A stretch of DNA of 64,000 nucleotides from Bretschneidera sinensis (lineage: Eukaryota > Streptophyta > Magnoliopsida > Brassicales > Akaniaceae). Shown here in pieces: positions 37,757-49,069 of the stretch. Where the stretch lies: assembly GCA_023935145.1 (NCBI GenBank), contig CM043699.1, forward strand, positions 111,457,036-111,521,035, written 5' to 3'. A program made the translations under genes and the position numbers. Position 1 is the stretch's first letter. Each line of letters begins with the position of its first letter. Below the pieces are notes generated by a model. That model did no database searches. It was not told where the DNA came from and worked only from the letters and a program-made list of their open reading frames with translations.

Positions 37757-38860
37757 GCTATATTTAGGTTTTGATATTAATTTTTTGGATCAAATATGTC
37801 TCTGTTGATAATTTGTGTATGTATTAAATTGTATTAATCTGATTGAATTTACTAGGGTTTAAGCGCCACTGATTTTTTGTGGTGATCTTGGTTTTTGTTG
37901 ATATGATCAAGGCCAATTTCGTAATTTGTTTGATTTATACCTAAACTCTGTTTGGTAGGCAAGAAAATTGAGGAGAAAGAGACTAGAGGATTGCATAATT
38001 TTGCTATATTTGATGTGAATGGAGTTTTTTTTTGGTTGAAAATATTGGAATTAAAGCTATGGTTTAATTATGGTTTTTATGCAAATATCGGAATTGAAGT
38101 TACAATCTAGTTTCATCCCCAAGTGGATGAGTGCTGGAATAAGATTTTTAAACACTAGTCCTTTTTTGCTGGATGATGTGTGTTTATTTCTTTGTTATGA
38201 TTATGAATTTTAGATTTTTGTTACTATTACTAAATCATTGGACTTCCTACAAGATTAAAAGTTTTAGAATTTAATGTTTTTTTATGGCTTTGCCTGTTTA
38301 GATGAGAAGTGTTCCTTAAACTAAGGAGGTGCAATCGTTCTAATCAACATGCCTAAACTGCATCTTAGTTTTCTGCCTGGTCATTTAATTCTACTCCTGT
38401 AGGATAGCATGAAAAACTTTGTTTAGGTTCTAGTACTGTGACCAAGAATATACGAGAAGGTTTTCTTGTGTAGCACCTTCGTGGGATATACCAAGTTAAG
38501 GATTTAAATAATGTGCCATTGTCCAATTTTATGACTGTTTTTTTAATTTAGTTGCTATTTCCTATTTTATCCCCCCTCTTGCAAAGAGGATCTTATTTTA
38601 TTGAGTGGGTGTAGGAAATATTTCTTTAAATAATTTTGTTTTAACTTCTTACTCCTGTATATCAGGGAATCTTGTTTGATGGAGAACTATAATCTTTCTG
38701 CATCTTTTGTCTGTAGACAAAGCTTACTGTGTTAGAATTTCTTATTCCACTTTGGATGCGTTTTGAGATCTAACTTATGGATTAATTATTCTTCCCTGCA
38801 TAAGGTTTTACTAGTATCCTATATACGATACTTTTGAATTCTAGAGAGTGCCTCTAGAAG

Positions 38861-41800
38861 ATGTCGGATGAAGAAATAAGGAGGATGGTATACCTGGTAA
38901 GATTATAAATTTTGGAATATATTGGTGAACCATTATAGACTGTCTGCTTTGAGTAACTTTTTCCAAATGGTTTTATTTGTAACTTTATTTGATATAAAGT
39001 GAACTGACAGTGAGGATATTTTTTTCCAATGAAAGTGGAGGAGAGGATTCCATATATTAATTTACTCCCTCTGTATGTGATGATTTCTTTTTCAATGTTA
39101 TAAAGTTGATAGTTCTGATGATTGATTTGGCTTCCTTCAACATTTTCTTTTAAGATCTAATAATCCATAAGATAATTGCAGTGATGATGACCCATTTCTA
39201 GAAATGTTTAGTTAATTTTGGAGGGGAGTGGATATTTTGAAAGAATTAACCAACCTATCCAAATCTAAATAAAAAATTCCCTTACACAATTTATTCCTCA
39301 TTTGACGTTACCTCATTTTGTGCAGACAATATGTACTGACAATATGCATCAATGAATAACTTTCATCTGCATAGCTTACACTCAATCACTGAAAATGCCG
39401 TCTCTTTAGCAATTGAAGTAATTACTAATGTCTAGGATTGGAATTTATCTACTTGTGGAACTCTTACCATATTGGTGGTAAATATATTATTATTTTGTCC
39501 AAGCTTTATCCATAATTTTATTAAAGTTGAAACTTGTTTGTACTTTCCGTTGTTGACCGTTAATTTCTGTTGTTTTTAATCCTTTGTTTGTTTCATATGG
39601 TAGCATATGCTCTTATGCATCTATTCATAGTATCTTAGAATTATGCACATCAAAAGATTAGATACAACAGGCTAACTTGTATGCAACAGAAACTTCTGAA
39701 GCTTCCTGGTCCTCTGCTCTAATTTCATTGTATATCATGCTTATTGGTTTTGATTATCATAAGAATTATTAAGAGGGCCTCTGCATATGCTTAGTGGTTT
39801 TGATTATCATAGGAAGTATTTGCTAGTTATACAAAATCCTTATGTTTCTTCTTTTTCTGCTTTTTCCTTTTTTACTGCCTGATTAATATTTTTTTGGCTT
39901 GTTCACTTCTGTTTCAGGTTAAAAATCTTATAGAGCAATGTCTTCAACTGTACATGAATCAGAAGGAGGTTGTGGAAACTCTATTGACTCAGGCAGAGAT
40001 AGAGCCTCGTGCTACAGAAATTGGTATCAAGAAATTATTTTTTATTCTCCGACATAACCTCCTCTTTTTGTGTTTGAGATGAAACTTCAAGTAATATAAC
40101 TTTTGTTATTGAACTTTGGCTTGTGTTTGGTGGCTCTTGAAGTTAAAGGGACACTCACACTGACTTACGTGCACAGGCACACACACTCACAAGCACTCAC
40201 ACTCATATTTCTTTTTGTTTATATTTATTTTTATATATTTGGATGCTGTTTTCAACTAAGAGTACACTAAATATATCAAAGATTATTGTTATTATTGTTA
40301 TTGTTTTCGCCAAGTACATTGAATATATCAATGTTTATTGTTATTTTTAAATTAAATAATACAAAACTTGAAAACCAATGAGCCATTGAATATATCAATG
40401 TCTTCACATTCTTAAAATTGTGATTGCTGTCCAGTTTGGCAGAGACTTGAAGAAAAGAATCCAGAATTCTTCAAGGGTTATTACCAGATTTTAAAGTTAA
40501 AGCAGCTGATAATTATATTCAAGAAGCTGCTTGAGCATCATGTGCAAATGATGCATCAGATACTTCCAACTGAGGTTACTTCAATATCTACTTCTAATGG
40601 TTCTCATATCCAACCATGTAAGACTTCTTTTCACATAGCTGGGTATGTTTATTGTGTTTGATTTCTCCAAGGCATGCCCTTCGTTAGAAGGAATGTGAAC
40701 TATTTGAATACTTTTTCCTTATGGTTGGGATTTGATTTCCAATTATCATTAATGTCTAAGAGAGTGAATGGTTTCTCTTTGGAAAGGAGTAAAAGGAACC
40801 ACGAGTGTACTGATTTTTTATTTTGTAAAGTGAAGATTAAGGAAGAAGAGGAAGGATTGATCCTTCTATATAATGCTGATATATTGCACTGACTCTGTAC
40901 ATATATATTTACATTTTTAACTTCTGCTTTTTTAGATTTATTGGTACCACAATATATGAATAGAAAAATTTTGGTACCCTGGGATGACATTCGTTCCCCA
41001 TTCATCTCATTTTGCTTCTTTTCTCTTCTAAAAAATGGTCCAAGGAAGGCAAAGTTGCTTGTATTTGTTGCCTTGTCCTGGCCTCTGCCACGATTCTCTT
41101 CTTTTCTTATTCTCACCTTTTATCCTCATTAGTTTCTAGTTTTCTGTTGAAACCATCCTCATATTCACTGGTGATGCAAACTTTATAAATTACCCATTAT
41201 ATAGTAATTATTACCATAGTTTAATTCAATAATAATTGATTTTCCTTTTTTTCATTTGTTGTTTGAAAGAAGTTACCAGGAAATAAAAAAGCAAAGTTTG
41301 TTATGCAATGATGATTAATCAATTGGTTGCTGGGATAATTTTTTGCCAAGTAAATTTTCATCTCTGCCTGGTAATTGGACCAACCAGTTTTATGGCTTAT
41401 ACCCTGCAGAGGTCTTCCCCTTGAAATGGGGTTTATTTCTTTTTCAACATTTGTTTCTGGTAGTTTGCCTAGACAATTTGCATTAATTCTTAAACTGCTA
41501 TGGCTTGTTCAACTCCCATAGACGTAGCAACTGATGCCCATTTCTCTGATAGTGCATCAGAACTCGGCATGTTATGTGCCAGAGCACACTGGGCCAGCTC
41601 TGAAGCCAGAGAACATGCAACATCCTATTGGTTCGCAATTGCACACAAATATGCCCGCTGCTGTTGACATGTCTGCCCATGCCAGGAAGATTGATGCCCC
41701 ACCAGCCATGCTTTCCACCCACAGCTCGAACATGGGTCTGATGCAAGGTATTAATGGTGGGATGATCAAATCGGAAGCTGGTTATTCAGGCAGTTCTCCT

Positions 41801-42001
41801 TCCGTGTTTGGTGCCAATGAAAATGCCCTAGATGCACGTCCATTAATTGGGTATACTTCTGTTGCATCTTTCAGTAGTGGGGAGTCCAATTTGCAACCCC
41901 TGAATGATCAGCTTCTGGATTCAGAGACTTCTTCATCTGGACATTTAGGAGAGATGTTGGACACTATCAGAAGGCTCAAGCGACGAAGATTTTGGGAGTG
42001 A
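38861..42001 (+). CDS. plant protein 1589 family, tandem copy B with altered C-terminus
   Basis: Coding exons are 38861-38896, 39918-40023, 40435-40617 and 41553-42001, giving 257 residues. Frame and splice sites are intact throughout. The PF09713 domain (VKNLIEQCLQLYMNQKEVVE, VWQRLEEKNPEFFKGYYQIL, IIIFKKLLEHH) spans residues 13 to about 83. Compared with copy A there is an 11-codon in-frame deletion (SSLPNAFPNGG region) and the N-terminus is different (MSDEEIRRMVYL). The fifth and seventh coding exons of A are fused with the sixth lost. A 2-nt deletion then shifts the frame, so the conserved acidic tail becomes TIRRLKRRRFWE. The promoter and first exon of A were not copied. It may be a functional diverged paralogue or an early pseudogene; the domain itself looks maintained. 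Confidence 0.6.
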
Positions 42002-42264
42002 ATAGCCATGACGGTAAGTTTTTTCTACACACCAATTTAAGGCATGTTGCTGGGATGATTTTTCAGCCATTTATTGAGCCATGTTGATCTGTATTCTTTA
42101 CTGTTAAACTAGTTGTGCAATGTTTCAGTATTTAGTATGGAATTTATTTTCTATATTTAGTCATAGTATAATGTTCCTTATACAACCATCAATACAATTT
42201 GGTCAGATTTATGTTTGTATTTATGTCTTTCATTAGAACTCTTGTTTTAACTTGTAACTAGTCA

Positions 42265-42653
42265 ATTATGGGAATTGGCCTATGTAGTTTTGGGTTTGAG
42301 TTTGGTGGTGGCATGTTCTGTTAGAAGGAGGGGAGGGGGGATTAGTGAATGGAAAGGGTCTAGAGGTTCCAAGGAGTTATGGAAAGCTTATGGCTTAATT
42401 CCTATGTATACTTTTTGGATTGTTTGGTCCGAGAGAAATAGGAGGGCTTTTGATAGGGTGGAGAAGTCTATAGGTGTGATTAAAGATAGATGGCTTCAAG
42501 GTCTTAATTTTTGGCTTAGTCGGCATTCTTTGCCAATGAGGAAGAGCTCTCAAAGCTAATAGATTTTTTGTCTTGTAAATGATTTTGTTGTTTGGGTTTG
42601 CATCCCCTTGGTGCGCATTTGAATGTTCTTGTTTCATTCTCAAAAAAAAAAAA
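42265..42653 (+). mobile_element. 5'-truncated LINE with poly(A) in the 3' UTR intron of gene B
   Basis: The frame ends WIVWSERNRRAFDRVEKS, then RWLQGLNFWLSR, with a stop at 42557-42559. This is the C-terminal tail of a plant L1-type LINE that lacks RNase H. A 3' UTR and a 12-base poly(A) (42642-42653) follow. AACTTG...AGTC is found on both sides (42249-42263 and 42652-42662), as an imperfect target duplication. Copy A has the uninterrupted site near 30460-30485. Confidence 0.8.
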
Positions 42654-43479
42654 CTTGGAGTCCGTTTGCCATGGTTTTATTTATTTTTTTGTCTCGGTGC
42701 ATGGAGAGCACGTCAAAGTAAAACTGAACATGCATGTGAAATCAGTTTATGTGCTTTTGTGATCTTGCCAAATCAATATTATTTGGAACTTTTAATATAC
42801 CGACCCCAGTGCTCCAGACCGAACAAAAGTTTGTGATTTTACCAAATCAGTATCATCAGTCTGATTGCAAACCCTTCTTAGTTTATAATATATAACAGAC
42901 TAATTTAGTGATAGTGATTACTTAACATGTATCTTGTTCTTTTGTTTCTGCAGGTCCAGTTGTGCCCGGAGGACGTCAGGGTCTGTTCAACGCGGTTTTA
43001 GAACTGCTTCAGATTTATTACTGCTTGCAAGTATTGATTGGTGTGTTAAAATTCACCAGCATCATTGTGTGGCTATGAGAATTGATGTTAACTTTGTTTA
43101 GATAAGGAGAAAGAAGCTTTAATAATTGACTTGACATGGTTTTGTTTGATTGTCTGAATCAATGGATGTGATAACAAATTATTGGCATTTTGGTATGATG
43201 ATGCCGTTTTTCTTCTTGATAGTTTCTGTGACATTTGATTACGAAATTTATATTTGGGCGAGGATCAAAATTTTGTGACATCGAATCTATATTCTCATCT
43301 CACATTTTATTTGTTAATATACTGCTGACGGGCATGGTTTCTTGATTGATTATTTGCGTGCATGCTCTGGAATGCTGCCAGTAAAAACCGGTGGACTAGG
43401 ATTGATTTGAAAACTTCCAAAAGTATTTAATGGTTGAGACTCATGCAGAGTCAACTGAATTAATTAGGCGGATAAAATT

Positions 43480-43738
43480 GGAATCAAACAAGATCGGTCA
43501 GCTGGGTATTTGGTCGGTTGGCTTTGGCTGGCACCTATTGGCCCTATATGGAGTATCACAAAATTTGCCATCACTCGAGCTTGGGAATGGCATGCGAGGT
43601 TGTTCTGGTACCAATCCGAGGCAGGTTCTCTTTTTGGTTGGACCCCCTAGGGTTTTGTTCAGTTAAATACGTATGGAGCTGCTCATGAGAGCAATGGCCT
43701 GCTAGTGGGGTGACCAGAGATATAATGGGCAGTGGGTA
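43480..43738 (+). mobile_element. LINE RNase H domain, N-terminal half
   Basis: Decayed frames read FWYQSEAGSLFGWTPP and, after a frameshift, LNTYGAAHESNGLLVG. These correspond to the start of the plant LINE RNase H domain (W-x-x-P, then LNTDGA...GNPGxAG). The domain breaks off near 43738 where the inverted-repeat element starts, and resumes at about 47950. Confidence 0.6.
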
Positions 43739-43925
43739 AGCCCATGTGGGGAGGGTTTTCAAAAACCCTTTTCAATGTTCAAAAACTAAAAACTTTGTTC
43801 TTATATTTACAGTCATGTTTGGAAGGCATTGTTCCAAAATGATGTTCAGTGTTCAGTTTTCATAAATTACAGTTCAAACACTGAAATCAGCGTTTTCGGT
43901 CTGAAATCAGTGTTCAGTTTTCAGA

Positions 43926-44062
43926 CCTCTTCTCTCTCTGCAATCCACAGAGCTCGTCCCTTTCTCTGCAACCACAGAGCTCGTCCTTCTCTCACGACCT
44001 CGCCTCTCTCTGCAATCCACAGAGCTCGTCCCTCTCTCTGCAACCCTTCATCCTCCTCTCTC
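43926..44062 (+). repeat. tandem repeats in the cargo of the TIR element
   Basis: TCTCTCTGCAATCCACAGAG followed by CTCGTCC recurs about three times, with a partial fourth lacking the end, at spacings of roughly 30-50 bases. Immediately downstream TCCTGTTCTCTTCAACAAAT also occurs twice (44099-44118 and 44127-44146). Confidence 0.8.
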
Positions 44063-44268
44063 CCTAATTCATTTCATTTCACTTTCTACAAGTATCTATC
44101 CTGTTCTCTTCAACAAATGTCTCTATCCTGTTCTCTTCAACAAATCGCGACAAACCCAAAAGATTGCACCATAGAAAATTCTTCTCATCGTCTGGTTCAA
44201 AAACCCCAAACCACTCCAGCACCTGTAGATCTCAAACCTAGAAACCCAGAAGATTCTCGTCTACCTCC

Positions 44269-44323
44269 ATGGCGACCGCTCGTCCCGCCGCCGTCACTCC
44301 TCCAGACGCAGCCGACGTATGGT
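44269..44323 (+). pseudogene. possible captured first exon of a host gene
   Basis: A CCTCCATGGCGACC start context opens a short GC-rich frame beginning MATARPAAVTPPDAADVW and ending at a consensus-like donor, TATG|GTAAGT. It follows a pyrimidine-rich leader-like stretch. The composition and layout are those of a plant 5' UTR and first coding exon, not of transposon ends. I cannot identify the parent gene and see no convincing second exon. Confidence 0.35.
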
Positions 44324-45689
44324 AAGTCTCTATCCTTCTTTCTCCTCTCTCTCCTGTTCTCGATAACTAATCAATTTGGTAGATAATTTTCAGTGCTTTT
44401 TCTGCTGTTTGTGCCTGAGAATTTAGTTTGATGGGGTGGATGGTAAAGCCTAAAACGTTGACTGTAATTAGTGCCACACTCCATATCTATTCTCAAAATC
44501 AAAGCTAAAGATCCGTTTCTCGCTCTTTCAGTAACACATAATTTGCTATTTTCCGATTCTGCTGTCTCTCTCTCATCAAAATCTCGTCAATCCGACAACA
44601 GCTGTTGTTTTGTGCAGTCTGCAAATCAGAGAATTCAGAAATCTTCCTAAATCCTGCATCCCATTTCAAACAGAACCCAAATGGGACTACTAACGGAGTC
44701 AAATTTTGTTAGAATCACAAAACTCAAGCTTACAAAAATCGTGCTATTCATGTGCCACAGAAGACAAACCCTGCGGCCAAAGTGCAAAGACAGTATGGTT
44801 CTTGACCTTTTGCAGAGAGCTCATTTTTTTTGCGCTCTACCTCTGCTTTTCTTATCAGCTTCCTCTTATTTATCTATGCGTATCAGAAATCTAGAAATAA
44901 CATTCTTTGATTGATAAGATATTAAGAACCTGCACACAGTGAAGAATTACCCTGCAACAACCCACACACTTTTTCCTTTTCCTGTCAAGCATTCTAATAG
45001 GTATTAAGCTCTATTTCTTTCATTTTCCTTTTTTGTTTTCTCAGCAACCATTTCTTTCCCTTGCTTTTATTCGAGTCTTGAAAATGCATTTACAAGGATG
45101 GGTTGTAAGGTGAAGATTTGGAATGTCAGGGCTTGTGCTGATAATTTTGATAATATATACTAAGGTTCAATTTGTTTTTTTAAAAAAAAAAATCTATTAT
45201 CAAGATCCAAATGTTGAATGTTTAATTACATAAAATGGCATTGGTTTTAAAAAATTTTAGGCTTTCTTGCTCTTTAGGTTAATTAGGCTTTTTTTATTTA
45301 TAATTTACATGAGATACACCCCGGTGTTTGATTATTGTCTTGTAAGCTATAACAAATGAAATTTGAGTTTGAATTAAGGATAATTTGTTGAGAACTCGAA
45401 GGTAATGAGTGAGCACATATTTTAGTTCATTCTTTTTCGTATGGTGACATATGTTTAGAATAGCCAAACAAAGAAGTGTGAGACTTAGTGCGATGGAGGA
45501 AATATTCATGATGTTGCTGAAAAGGGTGAATAGAAATTGATTTTCGGTATTGAAAATAAAATTTATACTGTTTTATAAAGATTCCTGGAGGATCGGGTTT
45601 GTGCTTCTTTTCTGTTTACGTATAAGCTTTAATTGATTTGATAACTTTATTTATATCCAGTGTTGATATTGGAGTTGAACAAGACAGAT

Positions 45690-47095
45690 AAAGGATAACA
45701 AGATTATGGTGAATAATCCTTCGTTCACTTGGCGTAGCGTATGAGAAGCAAGACAGTATCTGGAGTTGGGTTTTCGATGGAGGGTAGGGAATGGTCAGTC
45801 AATCAAAATTTGGAAGGACCGTTGGCTCCCAAGACCTACAAGTTGTAAAGTTTTCTCTCCTTCTATGATTCTCCCACCTGATGCTTTGGTGAAGGATCTA
45901 GTTGATGATAACTCTTCACTGTTAGTTTTGATTTGGTTAGAGAAATAATCGTTGATGAGGATGCTGACTTAATTTTAAATCAACCACTTAGCCACGGAGT
46001 TGAAATTATGGTTTGGGGACTGGCATCGAATGGCCTATTTTCAGTGTATGATTCTGGAGCATATGAAGGAAGGGTTGATTTCGAAGAAAGCTCAGGGCTC
46101 TTGTTCTCGGAGTCAGGATCAGTTCTGGAAAATGCTTTGGCAACTTGGAGTTCCTCATGAGGTTATGCTAATGTTATGGCGTGCACGTGAGGAGACTTTA
46201 CCAACTCGAGTTCAATTGGCCAGAAGGAAAATTATAACTCAGATGGAGTGTCCTTTATGTGGGGAGGACAATGAGTTGATTTTGCATGCTGTGTGTGTGT
46301 TATAAAGCTCATGGTGCCTGACTTGCAAGTCCTTTTGCTGAGTTGGTCTTTGGTTCTCGCTTTTTGTCTTTTCGGGATTTGTTGCTGCAGGTGTTTCTGT
46401 ATTTGGATGCTGATAACAAATGCTTTTTTTGCAATCCTGGTGTGGCATATCTGGAATCAGAGAAATGCTTTGTTCCTTGGGTGCAGTTGTGAATTGCCTT
46501 CTCAAGTGGTTGAAGCTGCTGCCAAGTACTTAATGAAACAAAGAAGGAATTGAAGCTCAGAAAATCTTTGGGGTTGTCTAATGGTGCTGCGTGCAAGTGG
46601 AAGGTGCCTAAGGGTCTGGAGACTTAATGTTGACGCTGCCATGTTCAATAGTCAGAGGAGATGTGGGGTTGGAGCGGTTCTTCATGACAATCACGGAACT
46701 GTGCTTGCAGCTATGTCTTCTCCAGGTCCTTACCGCTGTGAAGTAGCAGTTGTTGAAGCTGAAGCCGTTTTTGCAGGGCTTGAGTTGTCTTTTTCGCTTT
46801 CGTATTTTTTTTTTTGATCGGTAAAAGTAAATATTTTGATAAAAAATTTTGTACAAAATATACTGAGCATATTCATGATGTATGAGCTTTAAAGAATATA
46901 TTGATCGCTCTTGTATTTTTTATGTTTATTAGAAGGTCTGTTAATAATTTTGCCCATGTTTTGGCAAGGCTTGATGTCTGGTTTGATGATATCCCAGAGG
47001 ATTTGATGTCTTTGGCTCTCGATCATGTAATTTTAGGTCTCCCAAAATTAGCTTTGGCTCCTTCCTTGATTGTGCTCCTTCCTTGATTAATAAAA
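45690..47095 (+). mobile_element. LINE fragment: zinc-binding RT tail plus RNase H, broken
   Basis: Decayed frames give NNPSFTWRSV, FRWRVGNGQSIKIWKDRWLP and a PLCGEDNELILHAV zinc-binding segment, as in the zf-RVT region downstream of plant LINE reverse transcriptases. RNase H follows (LNVDAAMFNSQRRCGVGAVL, HDNHGTVLAAM). That domain is interrupted at about 46805 and resumes near 46915 as RRSVNNFAHVLARLDVWF. Several frameshifts and stops are present. The fragment lies inside the TIR element. Confidence 0.75.
46805..46915 (-). mobile_element. short poly(A)-tailed retroelement tail, minus strand
   Basis: Read on the minus strand this ends TTTACTTTTACCGATCAAAA followed by a run of A. This is a typical 3' end of plant LINEs or SINEs. 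It splits the RNase H frame of the surrounding LINE. TCGTATTTTTT on the left and TTGTATTTTTT on the right may be the target duplication. Confidence 0.5.
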
Positions 47096-47949
47096 ACAAT
47101 ACTCCAACGAAATAGAATTGGACACTTAAAAAGGGTTTATGAAAAGAATAATTTAACACTGAACTAATAATTAAATTGATTATAAATTAATATTAATGAA
47201 GATATATCAGAAAATAATAAGTTAATGAAACTAATAACTAATAAAAAATGACAAAACTAAAAAAAAACGAATTAATAAGTTAATGAAACTAATTAAATAT
47301 TTAAATTGATATCAAAAAATGAATTAATAGGCTATTTCTATATAAAAAAAGTCTGATCACAATTTAAAAAGTAAAAACAATTTCTCTTTTATTTCCATAA
47401 TAAAATCAAAAGTAAAAAAATTTAAAAGAAGCAGACCTATACAGCCAAATCTAAATCTGTAATAAGTACAACGTTTGTAAAAACGCAATAAAAGAAACTC
47501 ATTTTCCTCGTCTAGATCTAACATCACTTGGTTCTTTTTTCTCTCTGTTTTTCATTAACTAATATTAATGTTACATAAACCATTTATTAGTGTTGTCATG
47601 TTTGAGCGATGATATATAAAAATTACTAACATTTTAAAAATAAAATAATATTAATTATTTCTAAATATTTGGTGTGTGCTTAAAAAATTATATTTAATAA
47701 ATATAAGAAATAAAATTAATTTTAGATATTAAAATTTAAATTGAACGTTGAAAACTGAAAGCTGAAAACAATTACAAAAAAGTGTAATCCAAACAGTTTT
47801 CAAAAACTGATCATCCAAACAACATTTCAATGAAAACTGTTTTATCCAAACATGTTTTCGAACACTGAAAACTGAAAATTGTTTCAGAAATTCTTTTCGA
47901 AAACAGTGTTTAAACACTGAAAACTGAAAACTGTTACCAAACATACCTT

Positions 47950-48297
47950 AGATACTAGCTTCGGTCTTCGCTCTATGTTTTGTGCCGAGTTATGGGGGCT
48001 CCTTCGTTGTTTGAGATTGGCTAGAGATTGTAAAGTGGCTATAGGGCTTGTTGATTCTGGTACTAGTGATTCTCAACCCCTAGTACTCGACATTTACAGA
48101 GCCACGATCAGTTACTTCAGGAACTGCAATATCTCGTTTAGGGAAGGAAATCAAGCGGCAGATAGCCCAACAAAGGAAGGAAAAGCTTCAAGCTCCTATG
48201 TGGCCACCTATGTTAGTTACTGCTTCTTTGCTTATATTGCAGGGGCTCAAAAAAGGAATAGGTACTACAAACCACAGATTTCTGTTATCTTTTAGTG
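47950..48297 (+). mobile_element. LINE RNase H domain, C-terminal half
   Basis: The frame reads FCAELWGLLRCLRLARDCKV, then DIYRATISYFRNCNISFREG and NQAADSPTKEG. This is the AELW...GLxxA to REGNQxAD portion of the plant LINE RNase H domain. It continues the half found at 43600-43738. Confidence 0.65.
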
Positions 48298-48299
48298 GT

Positions 48300-49069
48300 A
48301 ATTTTAATCTCTAGTTAAACCAATTTTAATCTTTTAATTGTTTTAAATAGAAAAAATTTTACCACCAAATAAAAACTACTATGTCATCTTTAAAAAATCC
48401 AAATTAAAATGAACTTAACTTAAATATAAAATTCCTCTCAAAATTAAAAAAAAAAAAGGGTGAATCCTAAACACAAATACAAAAGGTTCTTTTTGAAAAA
48501 ATTTAACTTTTTAATAGATATTTACCCTTTTGAATGTTTTAACTACTTAACCGTTCAGGTAATTGTAACTATTTAAAAAGGAGTCAACATCAATTCAAAT
48601 CTATAAATATAGTAGGAATTTGGCTTTAAATAGGAATTTATTACATGGGTTGATGACTGTTACAAACGTGAAGCCTAGATTTCTACAAAATAATCTTACT
48701 AAATTCAATTGGGGCAGAAAACTCGTAAATAGTTTTCTGCTTCGAAGCAGCAAAAACCTTGGGATACACCACACTAGCTGTCAAATCCCAGAAGTTGCTT
48801 TTGCATCGCCAACTTCCTTAAACAAACCGTGGTTCAAGTAACATAACCATACCGTAAACATCGGATTGTCTGCTGAAATCATCCAATTCCAATCCCTTTT
48901 CATTTTGAGGTCTTAACAGTTTTAAGAGAAATTTTTAAATACTCCAAGATTATTGTTCTTTCCTCTCATGCGGGCTCCGTATAAGGAATTATTATATAGA
49001 CCCCAAATGAATGTAAGAAGAAACTGTAATACTCTTAAAGTGTTAAATAATTTCTCCTCAAGCAGGTAC
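48300..49069. other. 3' flank of cystathionine beta-lyase, no gene
   Basis: This contains the presumed 3' UTR of the minus-strand CBL gene, nearest 49069. Frames in 48620-48841 have no recognisable family. Confidence 0.4.

Larger units (their letters stand above)
43739..47947. mobile_element. 4.2-kb TIR element carrying gene-like and LINE cargo
   Basis: The left end (CATGTGGGGAGGGTTTTC, then many TTTTCAAAAAC and GTTCAGTTTTC repeats to about 43925) is mirrored at the right end (GAAAACTGAAAACTGTTACC then AAACATACC, about 47700-47947). The right 330 bp match the MITE in the AUGMIN1 intron (11400-11705), so the two belong to one family. No transposase was found. The interior includes gene-like sequence at 43930-44330 and a LINE fragment at 45690-47095. 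It is inserted in a LINE RNase H domain. It looks like a Pack-type or composite element. Confidence 0.55.

Noticed and set aside
41498..41746. Minus-strand frames opposite exon 5 of gene B
   Set aside because: These are antisense shadows of the coding exon; the plus-strand frame has the splice structure and family similarity.
43829..44386. 185-residue frame within the TIR element
   Set aside because: It runs through inverted-repeat end sequence and tandem CT-rich repeats. Its Ser/Pro/Leu content reflects the repeats rather than a protein.
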